From NCBI GenBank assembly GCA_964017155.1, contig OZ024865.1:11288509-11352508 (forward strand): DNA of 64,000 nucleotides. Direction: 5' to 3'. Below the pieces are notes generated by a model. The model was not told the DNA's origin. It saw only the letters and a list, made by a program, of their open reading frames with translations, and made no database searches. Made by a program: the position numbers and the translations under genes. Each line of letters begins with the position of its first letter. Within the stretch, counting starts at the first letter, position 1. The stretch is from Oasisia sp. SBJ-2009 (lineage: Eukaryota; Annelida; Polychaeta; Sabellida; Siboglinidae). This document shows positions 34,009 to 44,961 of the stretch, one piece after another.

Positions 34009-34455
34009 TTTATTTTGCATAATCCATGGCTCTGTTGTGGGCTATAATTGCCTACTGGACCTGGCAGCCTTTGTTCATCAATAGTTCAATACCCCCTCCC
34101 ACACCCTCCAGCTGGGGAGATGTTTCAACTGGGGAGCAGTCCTACTCCCCATTACTTTAAATCTGCTGATAGTGCATAACAGTTGCCCATAGAGCCCTTT
34201 TTATGATGCCAGGCTTCCTGTTCATTCAAACTGATCTCCGTTGAACATTAACTTTTTATGGGTGTGGGGTTATATACTTAGACCTACAGATGCATGAGGC
34301 AAACAAAACATTCTACCCAGCCAAGCAGATTCATATAAATCAGCAATAAAAAACAGATTAAAAAAATCTAAATCAATGATTTATCTTTTGGAGTGATTTA
34401 AATCAATGATTTAAAACAATGATTTAAATCAAATGATTTAAATCAAACAACCCTG
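34009..34455. repeat. Repeat module shared with 42112-42520
   Basis: Runs from TTATTTTGCATA through GGGGAGATGTTTCAACTGGG to TTTAAATCAAACAACCCTG. A closely matching copy lies inside the small hAT element at 41.2-42.8 kb. The ATTTAAATCAAACAACCCTG end looks like a transposon terminus, so the module may itself be an inserted element. Here it abuts transposase exon 2. Confidence 0.75.
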
Positions 34456-35014
34456 TGTACACCACAGGCAATTATGTAAGAAAACTATTTTCAGCTAAAA
34501 GCAGTATAGTTTTGTTATACAGTTTTGCTATTAATAACAATGCAGTTACTGGTCTATATAATTCGTCACAATTCAGTAAATCAATACGATGATAATACCG
34601 TTATCAAATCGAAAGGTACTACGTTTTAATACACACAGTTCGAGATACGCAAATTTGTAGGGCTACACATTTCTGACTATACCGCCCACACTTGTAAGGC
34701 ATAAACCCGCATAGTACACATTTGTAGTGAGTTAAGTTTAAAACTTTTAACCTGTGTAGAGAATACATATCTCAAAACTCAATTTAGCGATAACAGGTTT
34801 TATTTCAATAGTAATACAGTCAAGGATGGCTTTAGATAGATAAACATTCTCAACGTCAACAAGATTAACAATTCCAACATGGCCGCCTATTACCGAGGCG
34901 CTGAGGCCTATTAGAATACGGTCATGATCTACGTGACTTATTATTCGATATTTTGTGTCAAGAACGGACCTATTTATTATCTATACATTCTCTTAGGCAC
35001 AATATACCACAACA

Positions 35015-35470
35015 GATATAATAATAATAATAATAATAAAGCTTTATTGCCATATTCAACGTGTAAAAGTTACATGATAAATTGGAATGTAGTCTGGCGT
35101 TGACTTACATAGTGCCTAAATATACAGTAAAATAGAACACGGCAAACAAATATAAAATATAGATATAAAATATACATTGTACATGATATGTTCTTTAAAA
35201 AAAAAATAAAAAAAATATTTTAATATAAAAAAAAATATTTTAATATAGTAAATAACTAAAGACAACATTAAAATAATAGATTATCTATTTAACAATAATT
35301 GTGGTGTAAATTAGTTAATAAAATAAATAAATAAATAATTTAAAAAATATCCTTTAAAAATAGACATACACTATAAGAGGACTAAAATATCATTTTAAAA
35401 TTATATTTACAATTACAATTGAATTACAATTGAATGCGTCCAATTTTGTTTAAAAATATATATTTATACA
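35015..35470 (-). mobile_element. Probable LINE 3' fragment with (TTA)n tail
   Basis: On the minus strand, GGCAATAAAGC precedes (TTA)n at about 35020-35040. The upstream ~400 bp is AT-rich with no ORF. The tail suggests a severely truncated LINE copy. Confidence 0.3.
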
Positions 35471-36388
35471 ATTATTAAGTTAAGCTAACATTTCAGGAGA
35501 AGATAAGATTGTTGCTCAGCACCACCGATCCGCCACTGAGAATAGGTACACCCACACCCCACACGCGTACAGCTCAGCCACACCAACCAGCACCAGAAAA
35601 ATAACAATTCCGCCAGAGACCAGTCATCCTAAATTAACTATACGTCTTGTTCAACGAAACTTCTTAAGTAAACAAATTTGTACTACTAGTTTACGATAGC
35701 GATATGGTCGGAGTCCTCGGCGAGTTGTCCGCTGGCATTGAAATACAAGTTATACAACTTTGCCAACATGTAATACATTAGTAGTTTAGAACATTAATAC
35801 TACATTGTTTCGCCCATATATAAAATATGACTTACCTCGACATGTTTTCTCAGATTCAACGACGAATTTGGGTACGCCGAACATTCTACGTGCTTCGGTG
35901 CACATAGCAAACACGCGAACTTAATGCTATTTTCCTGATACGACTTCAGGCGAAATATCTTGTTTAAATGCGGCCAAGGATGTTCGGATTTCTCTTTCTC
36001 GTTCTCGATAATATTGACCACAACTTCCATGTCAACGTCTCGGTCGGTTGTGAGATAGAAACGAACCAAACCAACCGACTTTGATTCAAAACAAAGCCGT
36101 GCAACGGGATGACCAATCAAAGATGTTTGAGGTCGGGTCGCGTTAATCCCAGGCGGGTGATAGGCCCAATTAACGGCAGTGGGAAAACAATGCCGCTGTC
36201 GGTCCGCGGCCGACGACGAACGATGTATGTTTATCAAAGTAACACAAAAGTAAAAAAAGTAAAAAATAAAGTACTTCGTTACAAGTAAAAGTAATCCCCA
36301 AAAAATGTACTTCGTCACAAGTAGATTTTAAAAAAAACTACTTAACTAATGTAACGAAGTAAATGTAATTCGTTACATCCCAGCACTG

Positions 36389-36593
36389 TTTATAGCGAAT
36401 AATTCGTCTATTTGCCTGTTGCTAAATCTAAGGGTTTGCCCTAGCAACGAAATAGGCTGACCTAGATATCAACATCATGGTGAGCGCCAGGACTAGTCGA
36501 TCTTTGTTGTGAGGGGTGTCAAGGAAGCTGTCGAAGCTCCCCGTTTACTTGAGAAACGATCTTTATGAACATATTTTTCACGTTGTGTTGTTT
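36389..36593. repeat. Repeat A, copy 1 (right part)
   Basis: Resumes with TTTATAGC (the target duplication) and ends GTTGTGTTGTTT, matching 56957-57162. Similarity stops sharply after this point in both copies. Confidence 0.9.
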
Positions 36594-37139
36594 TACTCGT
36601 ATTATAGAGACAACTATTACAACTGTATTGTCCACACAACAGTAATTGATACGAAATTCAGCATAATGCGGCGCTATTTCAGCTAGACCAACGACAAACA
36701 TACGCCGCTGCAATGTCTGCGCCGTTGCGATAAAGCCGACTTTCTACTTGTATTCGCGCAACACGTGGATTATTACATTTACAATGCCTTTGAAATAGTA
36801 TAACATTTTATTTATTAAAAAAAGCAGAGACAAGAAATAACAATTCTTGGAGACAAATTGATCGACCTAGCGTCGTAATTCCATAACATTATAGTTTTTA
36901 TATCTTTTTGTGTTATTAATATATTATAATTACGTATGTTGTCAAATCATTTTGAAATTCATTCACCCACATAATTCAATGTATTTCGGAATTTATCAAT
37001 ATTACATATAACAATATTTGTTATTAAACTGATTAGTAGTTCAATTTAACACCAATTATTTTATTAATATATATGTTATTATAATCTTATAATACTTTTA
37101 TTACATTTGGTCATATATGACAACACATGTAATCAAATA

Positions 37140-37141
<2 letters not shown>
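36594..37141. other. No gene recognised
   Basis: AT-rich sequence between repeat A and the LTR element. No ORF of note. Confidence 0.5.

Positions 37142-37204
<63 letters not shown>
37142..37204. repeat. (TA)n microsatellite at LTR-element insertion site
   Basis: About 60 bp of TA, directly abutting the LTR. The far flank of the LTR element (45345 onward) also begins TATATA, consistent with insertion into a TA tract. Confidence 0.9.
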
Positions 37205-37208
<4 letters not shown>

Positions 37209-37572
37209 AAGGACAGATGCGGAGCGCTGGATCATCGTTTCACAATTCTCTTTATTTACATCACACACAATAAGACCCTGCCCACAGCCAGATGTCAGGT
37301 ATCAAGTGTATAAGCTGTTCGTAGCTGCAGTAGCACTGGTTGTGAATGGTAGTTTTATAACTTCAGAAATTAACGTCTCTCTTCTTCAAGAATCAAATCA
37401 TAATCCCCAGAGCATTTCCCGTGCCAACCAAATCCCGCTCTCGCGCAGGTAATTAACTCACAGCGCCCTCTACCCTCGATCACCACCAATTTAACCAACA
37501 TGTGGCGCCACCACTATTTAAACACCATAAATAAGTCACAATATATAAACAACGTCATGGCTGTCCATGACA
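37205..37572 (-). repeat. 3' LTR (368 bp)
   Basis: TG...CA ends. It lacks a 15-bp block (TTAAACGAACCTCGT) present in the other LTR. About 97% identity otherwise by eye. Confidence 0.88.
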
Positions 37573-37611
37573 TCCGCCCCAGTTTTCTCAGCATCCGTCC
37601 ACGGATCACCC

Positions 37612-38454
37612 CTAACCAGCGTACAATGCCAGAGACCCAGCACACACAGTGCCCCAACAGTAAGCGTTGGCCTCCATGCCAACCAAATTAGGTGGCCGCA
37701 GCCAGTGCAGATGTCTTTTGCATCTCTCCACTTCTACCTCCAGACTCACCACCCTACAAACCAACTCGCTGCCCTCACCAGTGTCACCCTCCAGACTCAC
37801 CACCTGACATGCTGCCACCTCTGGTCTCACCACCTGACACGTCGCCACCTCTGGTCTCACCACCTGACACGCCGCCACCTCTGGTCTCACCACCTGACAC
37901 GTCGCCACCTCTGGTCTCACCACCTGACACGTCGCCACCTCTGGTCTCACTACCTGACACGCTGCCACCTCTGGTCTCACCACCTGACACGTCGCCACCT
38001 CTGGTCTCACCACCACCTGACACGTCGCCACCTCTGGTCTCACCACCTGACACGTCGCCACCTCTGGTCTCACCACCTCACACATCGCCACCTGTTGTCT
38101 TACCACCTCACACCGCTCAACCACCTCATACGTCGCAACCTCGCACTGCTCAACCACCTCATACGTCGCAACCTCACACCGCTCAACCACCTCATACGTC
38201 GCAACCTCGCGCCGCTCAACCACCTCATACGTCGCAACCTCACACCGCTCAACCACCTCATACGTCGCAACCTCGCGCCGCTCAACCACCTCATACGTCG
38301 CAACCTCGCGCCGCTCAACCACCGGTCTACCTGTTTGAGCAGGTGGAGCCCAATCGAGCTGAAGTGCATCCATAATCGTTGACACAAACGCTGCATGCGA
38401 CCTTGCTAATAGCTCAGCAATTTGTTCATCAGTCATAGCTTGGCTGGGAAACAA
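37612..38454 (-). CDS. Repeat-rich ORF of the LTR element (possible Gag remnant), 280 codons
   Basis: It follows a good acceptor (TTCTTGTTTCCCAG at about 38443). The N terminus MTDEQIAELLARSHAAFV is helical and unique, followed by DALQLDWAPPAQTG. Then come 11-residue repeats (VVERREVATYE, about seven) from a 33-bp DNA unit, and 10-residue repeats (VVRPEVATCQ, about nine) from a 30-bp unit. The C-terminal 70 residues are unique and include CKRHLHWLRPP. It lies next to the 3' LTR in the sense direction of the element. The unique, sensible N terminus argues this is the real frame. Two plus-strand ORFs (37567-38382, 37692-38375) are open only because both units are multiples of three. Family unknown. 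Confidence 0.45.
   Translation of the reverse strand: MFPSQAMTDEQIAELLARSHAAFVSTIMDALQLDWAPPAQTGRPVVERREVATYEVVERREVATYEVVERCEVATYEVVERREVATYEVVERCEVATYEVVEQCEVATYEVVERCEVVRQQVAMCEVVRPEVATCQVVRPEVATCQVVVRPEVATCQVVRPEVAACQVVRPEVATCQVVRPEVATCQVVRPEVAACQVVRPEVATCQVVRPEVAACQVVSLEGDTGEGSELVCRVVSLEVEVERCKRHLHWLRPPNLVGMEANAYCWGTVCAGSLALYAG
37800..38325. repeat. Tandem arrays of 30-bp and 33-bp units
   Basis: The first half has units around CCACCTCTGGTCTCACCACC (30 bp). The second half has units around CCTCATACGTCGCAACCTC (33 bp). The related sequence of the two units suggests one arose from the other. Confidence 0.95.
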
Positions 38455-38597
38455 GAATTAAAAAATATTATGAAATTTAAATGAAGACAGGTGTCAGCTG
38501 ACTGAGGAAGTACTGACTAAAACCTCAGATATGCAGAATAAGCACCACAAAGAACATTAACATATACACCAACTGACAAACTTCGACTGCATATAAG

Positions 38598-41065
38598 TAT
38601 AATAATAATAGTAACTTCTTTTGCGCCAATATCCTCAAAAATCAAGCTCAGTGGCGCGACAAAACCAGGGGATTAATCAATCTCATAATCGAAAGCAATG
38701 CGTGAGTCGTCAACGGATGGATGGAAAAGCTAGGAGGCTAAGGAGGATAGGCAGCATTAAAGAGATAGGTTTTTAGATGTCGGCGGAATGAAACTATATT
38801 ACCTTGTGATTTAACACTGGCAGGAAGCGAATTCCACACCGTTGGTGCGGCAACCGAGAAAGCTCGGGTCCCGGCTTTCGTTTTCACCCGAGGGATGTGA
38901 AGAGGGTTACTACTGGTTGAGCGTAGCTGTCTGGAATTTCTTGTTGGAGTTAGCATTGAATTTAGATATGCTGGTTGTGTAGATGAGAGTGCTTGATAGG
39001 CTATTGTACACATTTTGAAAATGATGCGATAGTGCACAGGTAGCCAATGCAGTGATTTTAGAAGCGGCACTGAGCGAGAAAAACGTGGAGAACGCGTGAC
39101 TACCCTTGCTAAACAATTTTTGACACGCTGAAGTTTGGCTATGTCCTTGTTTGCGGTATTGTAAAGGAGGGAATTGCAGTAGTCGAGTCTGCTGCTTACT
39201 AGAGCTGTGGCGATGGTTTTAGCAACGGAAAGTAATAAAAACCGGCGGATACGGCGAAGATCACGGATATGGTAAAAACAGCAACGGCATGTTTTCGAGA
39301 TATTTTTTTTGAAATTTAAGTTTTCATCAAACGTTACTCCGAGATTTAAAACTGAGGTGGCTGGTGTGATACTCTGACTCAGAATATGTGTCGGGAAAAA
39401 GCCATTGAGTTTTGCCCGCTGCGTTGAGGTACCAATGATGAGAAATTCAGTCTTATCTGCATTTAGTTTTAATTTACTATTTTTCATCCAGAGGGAGACA
39501 TCTTGGAGACAATCCCTGAGCTGGTTTAGGGAGCGACAAGTATCTGGTGTGGTCAGAGAAACATAGATTTGTGTGTCATCTGCATAAAGGTGATGATCCA
39601 GGTTATGACTCTGGATAACTGAGCTTAATGGTGTTGTGTACAGAGTGAAAAGCAACGGACCCAAAACAGAACCCTGGGGGACACCACAAGAGGTGGGCAG
39701 CATGTCTGAGAAGCAGTTACCTATTTTAATGGCTTGCCGTCTGTCAGTAAGGTATGAAGTAAACCAGCTCAAGGCTGTGCCAGATATCCCGTACCACGTT
39801 GATAAGCGTGTAATGAGAATGTCGTGGTCAATGGTGTCGAAAGCGGCGGATAGGTCAAGCAGGGTCAGTGCAGTAACTTTGCCATTATCAATGTTAAGGT
39901 TTATGTCATTGTGTACTTTTAAAAGAGCAGTTTCTGTTGAGTGAAATTGTTTGTACGCAGACTGTGATGCATTGGTTAAACCATTTATGTTGATGTGAGA
40001 AGTAAGTCGATTTGCAACAACCTTTTCGAGTATTTTGGAAATGAAGCTAAGGTTAGAAATAGGCCTGTAGCTGTTTAGATCTTCTTTTGACAGAGTTGTC
40101 TTCTTAAGAATTAGATTTACATGTGCACATTTAAAGTCTTCAGGGAATAAGCCGGAGCAGAGTGATGCATTTATTATATCTGTTATTGGTTTAATTAAAA
40201 CGTCAAGGCATGCTTTCAGTAGTATGGTCGGAAGTGGGTCAAGATCACAGGATTTATTTGGGGATGACATGATTATTTTTTTCACTTCAGTAGTTGTGGC
40301 TGGTTCAAACGATGTGAGTTTAGAATTTAGTTGTGGAGAGTCGGCATTTATAGTGTCTGAGGTGTGATCTGTGAAGGCTGAATGTATCAGGCTTATTTTG
40401 TCTTTAAAATGACTTGAGAAAGAGTTACACAGTGACTTGATTGATGCATGGGTTGGTAGAGAAGGAGCAGGCCGCCTGTGTAAAATCTGATTGATGCATT
40501 TCCATAGTTGTTTTGGTGTAGCGGAGTTATTTGCGACCATGTTTTCGTAATAATATGACTTTGCTTTTGACATTTGTTGGTTACATAGATGACATTGCCG
40601 TGTGTAGCGTGACCTGTCTAAGGATGACCGAGATTTACGCCAAACACGTTCCAGATAGCGACGGCGCCGTTTAGATTGGATTATTTCCGGGGTCATCCAA
40701 GGAGCTGGCGGCTTTTGTGACACAGATTTGGATTTAGCGGGTGCATGTTTGTCAAGCAATGTCTTCAGTATTTGACGGTACTGTTTGTATAGGTCTGATA
40801 CATGTTCTTTAGGATGTGTGACAAGGTCGGATGTAATTATATCAGTCATAAATGATGCAATGTTGATACTGTGAATGGCTCTGTAGAACATGTTGTGTTT
40901 GGACACGGCTGGGGCTAAAGGAACTTTAAGATCTGCAATTACTGTGTTATGGTCCGATAAGCCATCTACAACTGTGGGTGTCTGAATGTTTTTACAAGAG
41001 GAACGAGTTATCAAGATGTCAAGCCAATGTCCATGTATGTGTGTTGGGAAATTGACAACTATTTA
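38598..41065 (-). mobile_element. 5'-truncated CR1/L2-type LINE inside the LTR element
   Basis: The coding part starts mid-endonuclease at about 41060. The 3' UTR ends in TATTATTATTATA at about 38598-38610. Truncation of the 5' end is usual for target-primed reverse transcription. No unambiguous target duplication was found. Confidence 0.8.
38738..41060 (-). pseudogene. CR1/L2-type LINE endonuclease-RT protein, N-terminally truncated
   Basis: The open frame begins with HGHWLDILITRSS and GLSDHNTVIADL, the C-terminal end of an AP endonuclease with its SDH catalytic motif. Numbered from the first Met (41014), RT motifs are SYRPISNLS near 315, LDLSAAFDTIDH 386-397, CGVPQGSVLGPLLF 443-456 and YADDTQIY 477-484. 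The thumb and C terminus follow (LHWLPVHYRI, AFSVAAPTVWNSLP), typical of the L2/CR1 group. The 758 codons from Met to the TAA at 38738 contain no stop. The missing endonuclease core means it cannot retrotranspose on its own. Confidence 0.88.
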
Positions 41066-41076
41066 AAAAAAAATAG

Positions 41077-42516
41077 CTGCAACGTTGCTCAATGTGAACC
41101 ATAGCACTATATAATACACCACATATACTCCATAACTGCAGCACCTGTACTGCTACACCTTAACCACAACCATAGCACTTGTACTCAGTGCTGGGATGTA
41201 ACGAATTGCATTTACTTCGTTACATTATTTAAGTAGTTTATTTTGGAATCTACTTGTAACGAAGTACATTTTTGGGGAATTACTTTTACTTGTAACGAAG
41301 TACTTTTTGGTTTACTTTCTTACTTTTTTATTTCTAAATTTTGCGTTACTATAATCTATCACCAATTTTAAAATTAGTCTCCACCCCTGATTGTGTAGTC
41401 GTTGTTTGCTTTGCGCTCGCCGCTCAGGCCGACATCATGACATCAATCGTGTTTCACGCTGAACTATTATATAATAGGCGCTTGGTTTCCGAAACGTCCC
41501 AGCGGGTGTTAAAACCCATGAAGGGTCTGTTTGATTAAGGTCAATTAAAGAGTAAATGTGGGGCAAGGCATTGCTTGTTTTGTGCAGGCATCAATGATCA
41601 GTCGCATTTCCCTGCTACCAGTCCTGGCTTCGCACATCTGTGTTTCCCCAAGACCGGCGCGTCGATGGCTTGAAAATTGCAATCGAGATTCAATGACACT
41701 TTTGTTTAGAAATCGGATAAATAGGTTGCATCTCAGTAGAAAAGGTCAGTATAATGCGAAGTTGAAATGTCGTGATGAATTGCGTCGCAAATATTAGGCG
41801 TAACACTTAGCCATGCAAAACATGCTACTGATGCATAAACTTATGAATTCATCAACCGTGTATAAAATGGTGAGTCGTAGTCGTTTTGGCGTGGTAAATG
41901 CGCGTTATAAATCGGTATTTTAACGATAACTGAAAGACGAAGGAAGTTATGCCAATAATGAGCGTATTGATTTTAGTTTTGAATCTTTATGGGCGTTCAG
42001 CGACTGAGAGCCAGGTTATTATTCTAGATCTCACATGTGTGACTGGCAATACTTTGGTCCTGCATAAACTTGATAAAGCCCTGTCTCAGCCTGAAACCCA
42101 GGTTGCCTTATCTGCTTATTTTGCATAGCCATGGCACTGTTGTGGGCTGCAATTGCCTACTGACCCTGGTAGCCTTTGTTCATCAATACCCCCTCCCATA
42201 CCCTCCAGCTGGGGAGATGTTTCAACTGGGGAGCAGTCCTACTCCCCATCAGCTTAAGTCTCCTTATATTGCATAACAGTTGCCTATAGAGCCCTCTTTA
42301 TGATGCCAGGCTTCCTGTTCATTCAAATTGATCTCCCTTGACCAGTCACTTATTATGGGTGTGGGGTTATATACTGAGACCTATAGATGCATGAGGCATA
42401 CAAAGCATTCTATCCAGCCAAGCAGATTCATATAAATCAAAAACTGATTGATAAAAATCAATAATATGTTTGATTTTTTTGGGAGTGATTTAAATCATGA
42501 TTTAAATCAAACAACC

Positions 42517-42560
<44 letters not shown>

Positions 42561-42571
42561 ATGATGAAGAA

Positions 42572-42612
<41 letters not shown>

Positions 42613-44842
42613 TATATATAAATATATATATATATATATTGGCACTGACCGAATACTTTTGTACTTTTTACTTAAGTAGTTTTGTGGAGCGGTACTTTTA
42701 CTTAAGTAGTTTTTTTCGGGGGTACTTTTACTTTTACTTAAGTAGTTTTTTGGGAGATTACTTTTACTTTTACTTAGTTACTTTTCTGGAGTACTTTTTA
42801 CAGCACTGCTTGTACTGCTACACCTTAACCATAACCACTTGTACTGCTACACCTTAACCACAACCACTTGTACTGCTATACCTTAACCACAACCACTTGT
42901 ACTGCTACACCTTAACCACAACCACTTGTACTGCTACACCTTAACCACAACCATAGCACTTGTACTGCTACACCTTAACCATAACCACAGCACTTGTACT
43001 GCTACACCTTAACCATAACCATAGCACTTGTACTGCTACACCTTAACCACAACCATAGCACTTGTACTGCTACACCTTAACCACAACCATAGCACTTGTA
43101 CTGCTACACCTTAACCACAACCACTTGTACTGCTACACCTTAACCACAACCACTTGTACTGCTACACCTTAACCACAACCACTTGTACTGCTACACCTTA
43201 ACCACAACCATAGCACTTGTACTGCTACACCTTAACCATAACCACAGCACTTGTACTGCTACACCTTAACCATAACCATAGCACTTGTACTGCTACACCT
43301 TAACCACAACCATAGCACTTGTACTGCTACACCTTAACCATAACCATAGCACTTGTACTGCTACACCTTAACCACAACCATAGCACTTGTACTGCTACAC
43401 CTTAACCACAACCATAGCACTTGTACTGCTACACCTTAACCATAACCACAGCACTTGTACTGCTACACCTTAACCATAACCATAGCACTTGTACTGCTAC
43501 ACCTTAACCACAACCATAGCACTTGTACTGCTACACCTTAACCATAACCACAGCACTTGTACTGCTACACCTTAACCACAACCATAGCACTTGTACTGCT
43601 ACACCTTAACCACAACCACTTGTACTGCTACACCTTAACCACAACCACTTGTACTGCTACACCTTAACCACAACCACTTGTACTGCTACACCTTAACCAT
43701 AACCACTTGTACTGCTACACCTCAACCATAACCACTTGTACTGCTACACCTCAACCATAACCACAGCACTTGTACTGCTACACCTTAACCACAACCACTT
43801 GTACTGCTACACCTTAACCACAACCACTTGTACTGCTACACCTTAACCATAACCACTTGTACTGCTACACCTCAACCATAACCACTTGTACTGCTACACC
43901 TCAACCATAACCACAGCACTTGTACTGCTACACCTTAACCACAACCACTTGTACTGCTACACCTTAACCACAACCACTTGTACTGCTACACCTTAACCAT
44001 AACCATAGCACTTGTACTGCTACACCTTAACCACAACCATAGCACTTGTACTGCTACACCTTAACCACAACCATAGCACTTGTACTGCTACACCTTAACC
44101 ACAACCACTTGTACTGCTACACCTTAACCACAACCACTTGTACTGCTACACCTTAACCACAACCACTTGTAATGCTACACCTTAACCACAACCATAGCAC
44201 TTGTACTGCTACACCTTAACCATAACCACAGCACTTGTACTGCTACACCTTAACCATAACCATAGCACTTGTACTGCTACACCTTAACCACAACCATAGC
44301 ACTTCTACTGCTACACCTTAACCATAACCACAGCACTTGTATTGCTACACCTTAACCACAACCATAGCACTTGTACTGCTACACCTTAACCACAACCACT
44401 TGTACTGCTACACCTTAACCACAACCACTTGTACTGCTACACCTTAACCATAACCACTTGTACTGCTACACCTCAACCATAACCACTTGTACTGCTACAC
44501 CTCAACCATAACCACAGCACTTGTACTGCTACACCTTAACCACAACCACTTGTACTGCTACACCTTAACCACAACCACTTGTACTGCTACACCTTAACCA
44601 TAACCACTTGTACTGCTACACCTCAACCATAACCACTTGTACTGCTACACCTCAACCATAACCACAGCACTTGTACTGCTACACCTTAACCACAACCACT
44701 TGTACTGCTACACCTTAATCACAGCCATAGCACTTGTACTGCTATACCTGAACCACAATCCATAGCACTTGTACTGCTACACCTCAACCACAGTACTTGT
44801 ACTCCTACACCTGAACCACAATCACAGCACTTGTACTGCTAC
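41077..44842. repeat. 27/34-bp satellite array, interrupted by a hAT element
   Basis: The unit ACTTGTACTGCTACACCTTA is followed by ACCA(C/T)AACCA, with or without TAGC/CAGC. This gives 27-28 and 34-bp forms arranged in higher-order blocks. The left part is 41077-41186 and the main array 42809-44842. Outer units near 44720-44840 are more diverged, as expected at an array edge. It lies between the primer-binding site and the nested LINE of the LTR element. Confidence 0.95.
41187..42808. mobile_element. Non-autonomous hAT element, 1,622 bp, in the satellite
   Basis: Ends CAGTGCTGGGATGTAACG and TTTACAGCACTG match the 8.8-kb hAT at 27.6-36.4 kb. The 8-bp target duplication CTTGTACT (41179-41186, 42809-42816) is part of the satellite unit. 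Subterminal (A)CTTTTACTTAAGTAG repeats lie at the right, with two TA microsatellites at 42520-42620. No transposase remains. It carries the module shared with 34009-34455. Confidence 0.93.
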
Positions 44843-44942
44843 ATAATAAATATACTAAGTGCTAATTACAAGAACGACGTAGCTCCCCATGAACTACTCA
44901 ACTGTGCGACAGGGTCTTTTCTTCTATCTGTTGCTGGGCGAT

Positions 44943-44959
44943 CCCCACTTCCGACACCA
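44943..44959 (-). promoter_or_regulatory. Primer-binding site of the LTR element
   Basis: On the minus strand TGGTGTCGGAAGTGGGG begins two bases after the LTR. TGG is the complement of the universal tRNA CCA end. Which tRNA it matches was not determined. Confidence 0.7.
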
Positions 44960-44961
44960 GT

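Larger units (their letters stand above)
32135..36030 (-). pseudogene. hAT transposase with BED zinc finger, multi-exon, central part missing
   Basis: Exon 1 (36030-35836) is exactly 65 codons from an ATG. It has FACLLC and LRKHVE, a CxxC...H BED finger, and ends GAG|GTAAGT. After a repeat-filled gap, exon 2 (about 34008-33688) has CACHSLNLV and VPTRWNSVFMAVERL and ends GCGAA|GTGAGT. Exon 3 (33175-32859) follows TTTTCAG and ends GTCAG|GTATGT. Exon 4 (32505-32135) follows GTTGTAG and has the dimerisation block TPLPASAACERLFSAAG, ending at TAA 32135. Exon joins 2-3 and 3-4 keep frame (DIA-K-LKS; ES-G-LQY). The segment between BED finger and CACH motif, with the first catalytic Asp, is not found. 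Repeat DNA at 34009-34455 abuts exon 2. Confidence 0.8.
27599..36388 (-). mobile_element. hAT transposon, 8.8 kb, 8-bp target duplication
   Basis: Termini are CAGTGCCGTAAC (27599) and GTTACATCCCAGCACTG (to 36388), with subterminal AAGTAAAAGTAAC/GTACTTCGTTAC repeats. The target duplication TTTATAGC (27591-27598 and 36389-36396) has the 8-bp size of hAT. The same site is single-copy and uninterrupted at 56957-56964. The element carries, on its minus strand, BED-finger and hAT transposase exons. It has been invaded by a LINE (27973-31494) and other repeats. Confidence 0.93.

Noticed and set aside
37567..38382. 271- and 227-codon plus-strand ORFs (His/Leu-rich and Pro-rich)
   Set aside because: They are open only because the repeat units are 30 and 33 bp. 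They lack the unique N terminus and splice acceptor of the minus frame.
41077..44842. Telomere-like repeat, because of recurrent TTAACCA
   Set aside because: The unit is 27-34 bp with a long non-telomeric part and lies internally next to other elements. The animal telomere repeat TTAGGG/CCCTAA is not present.
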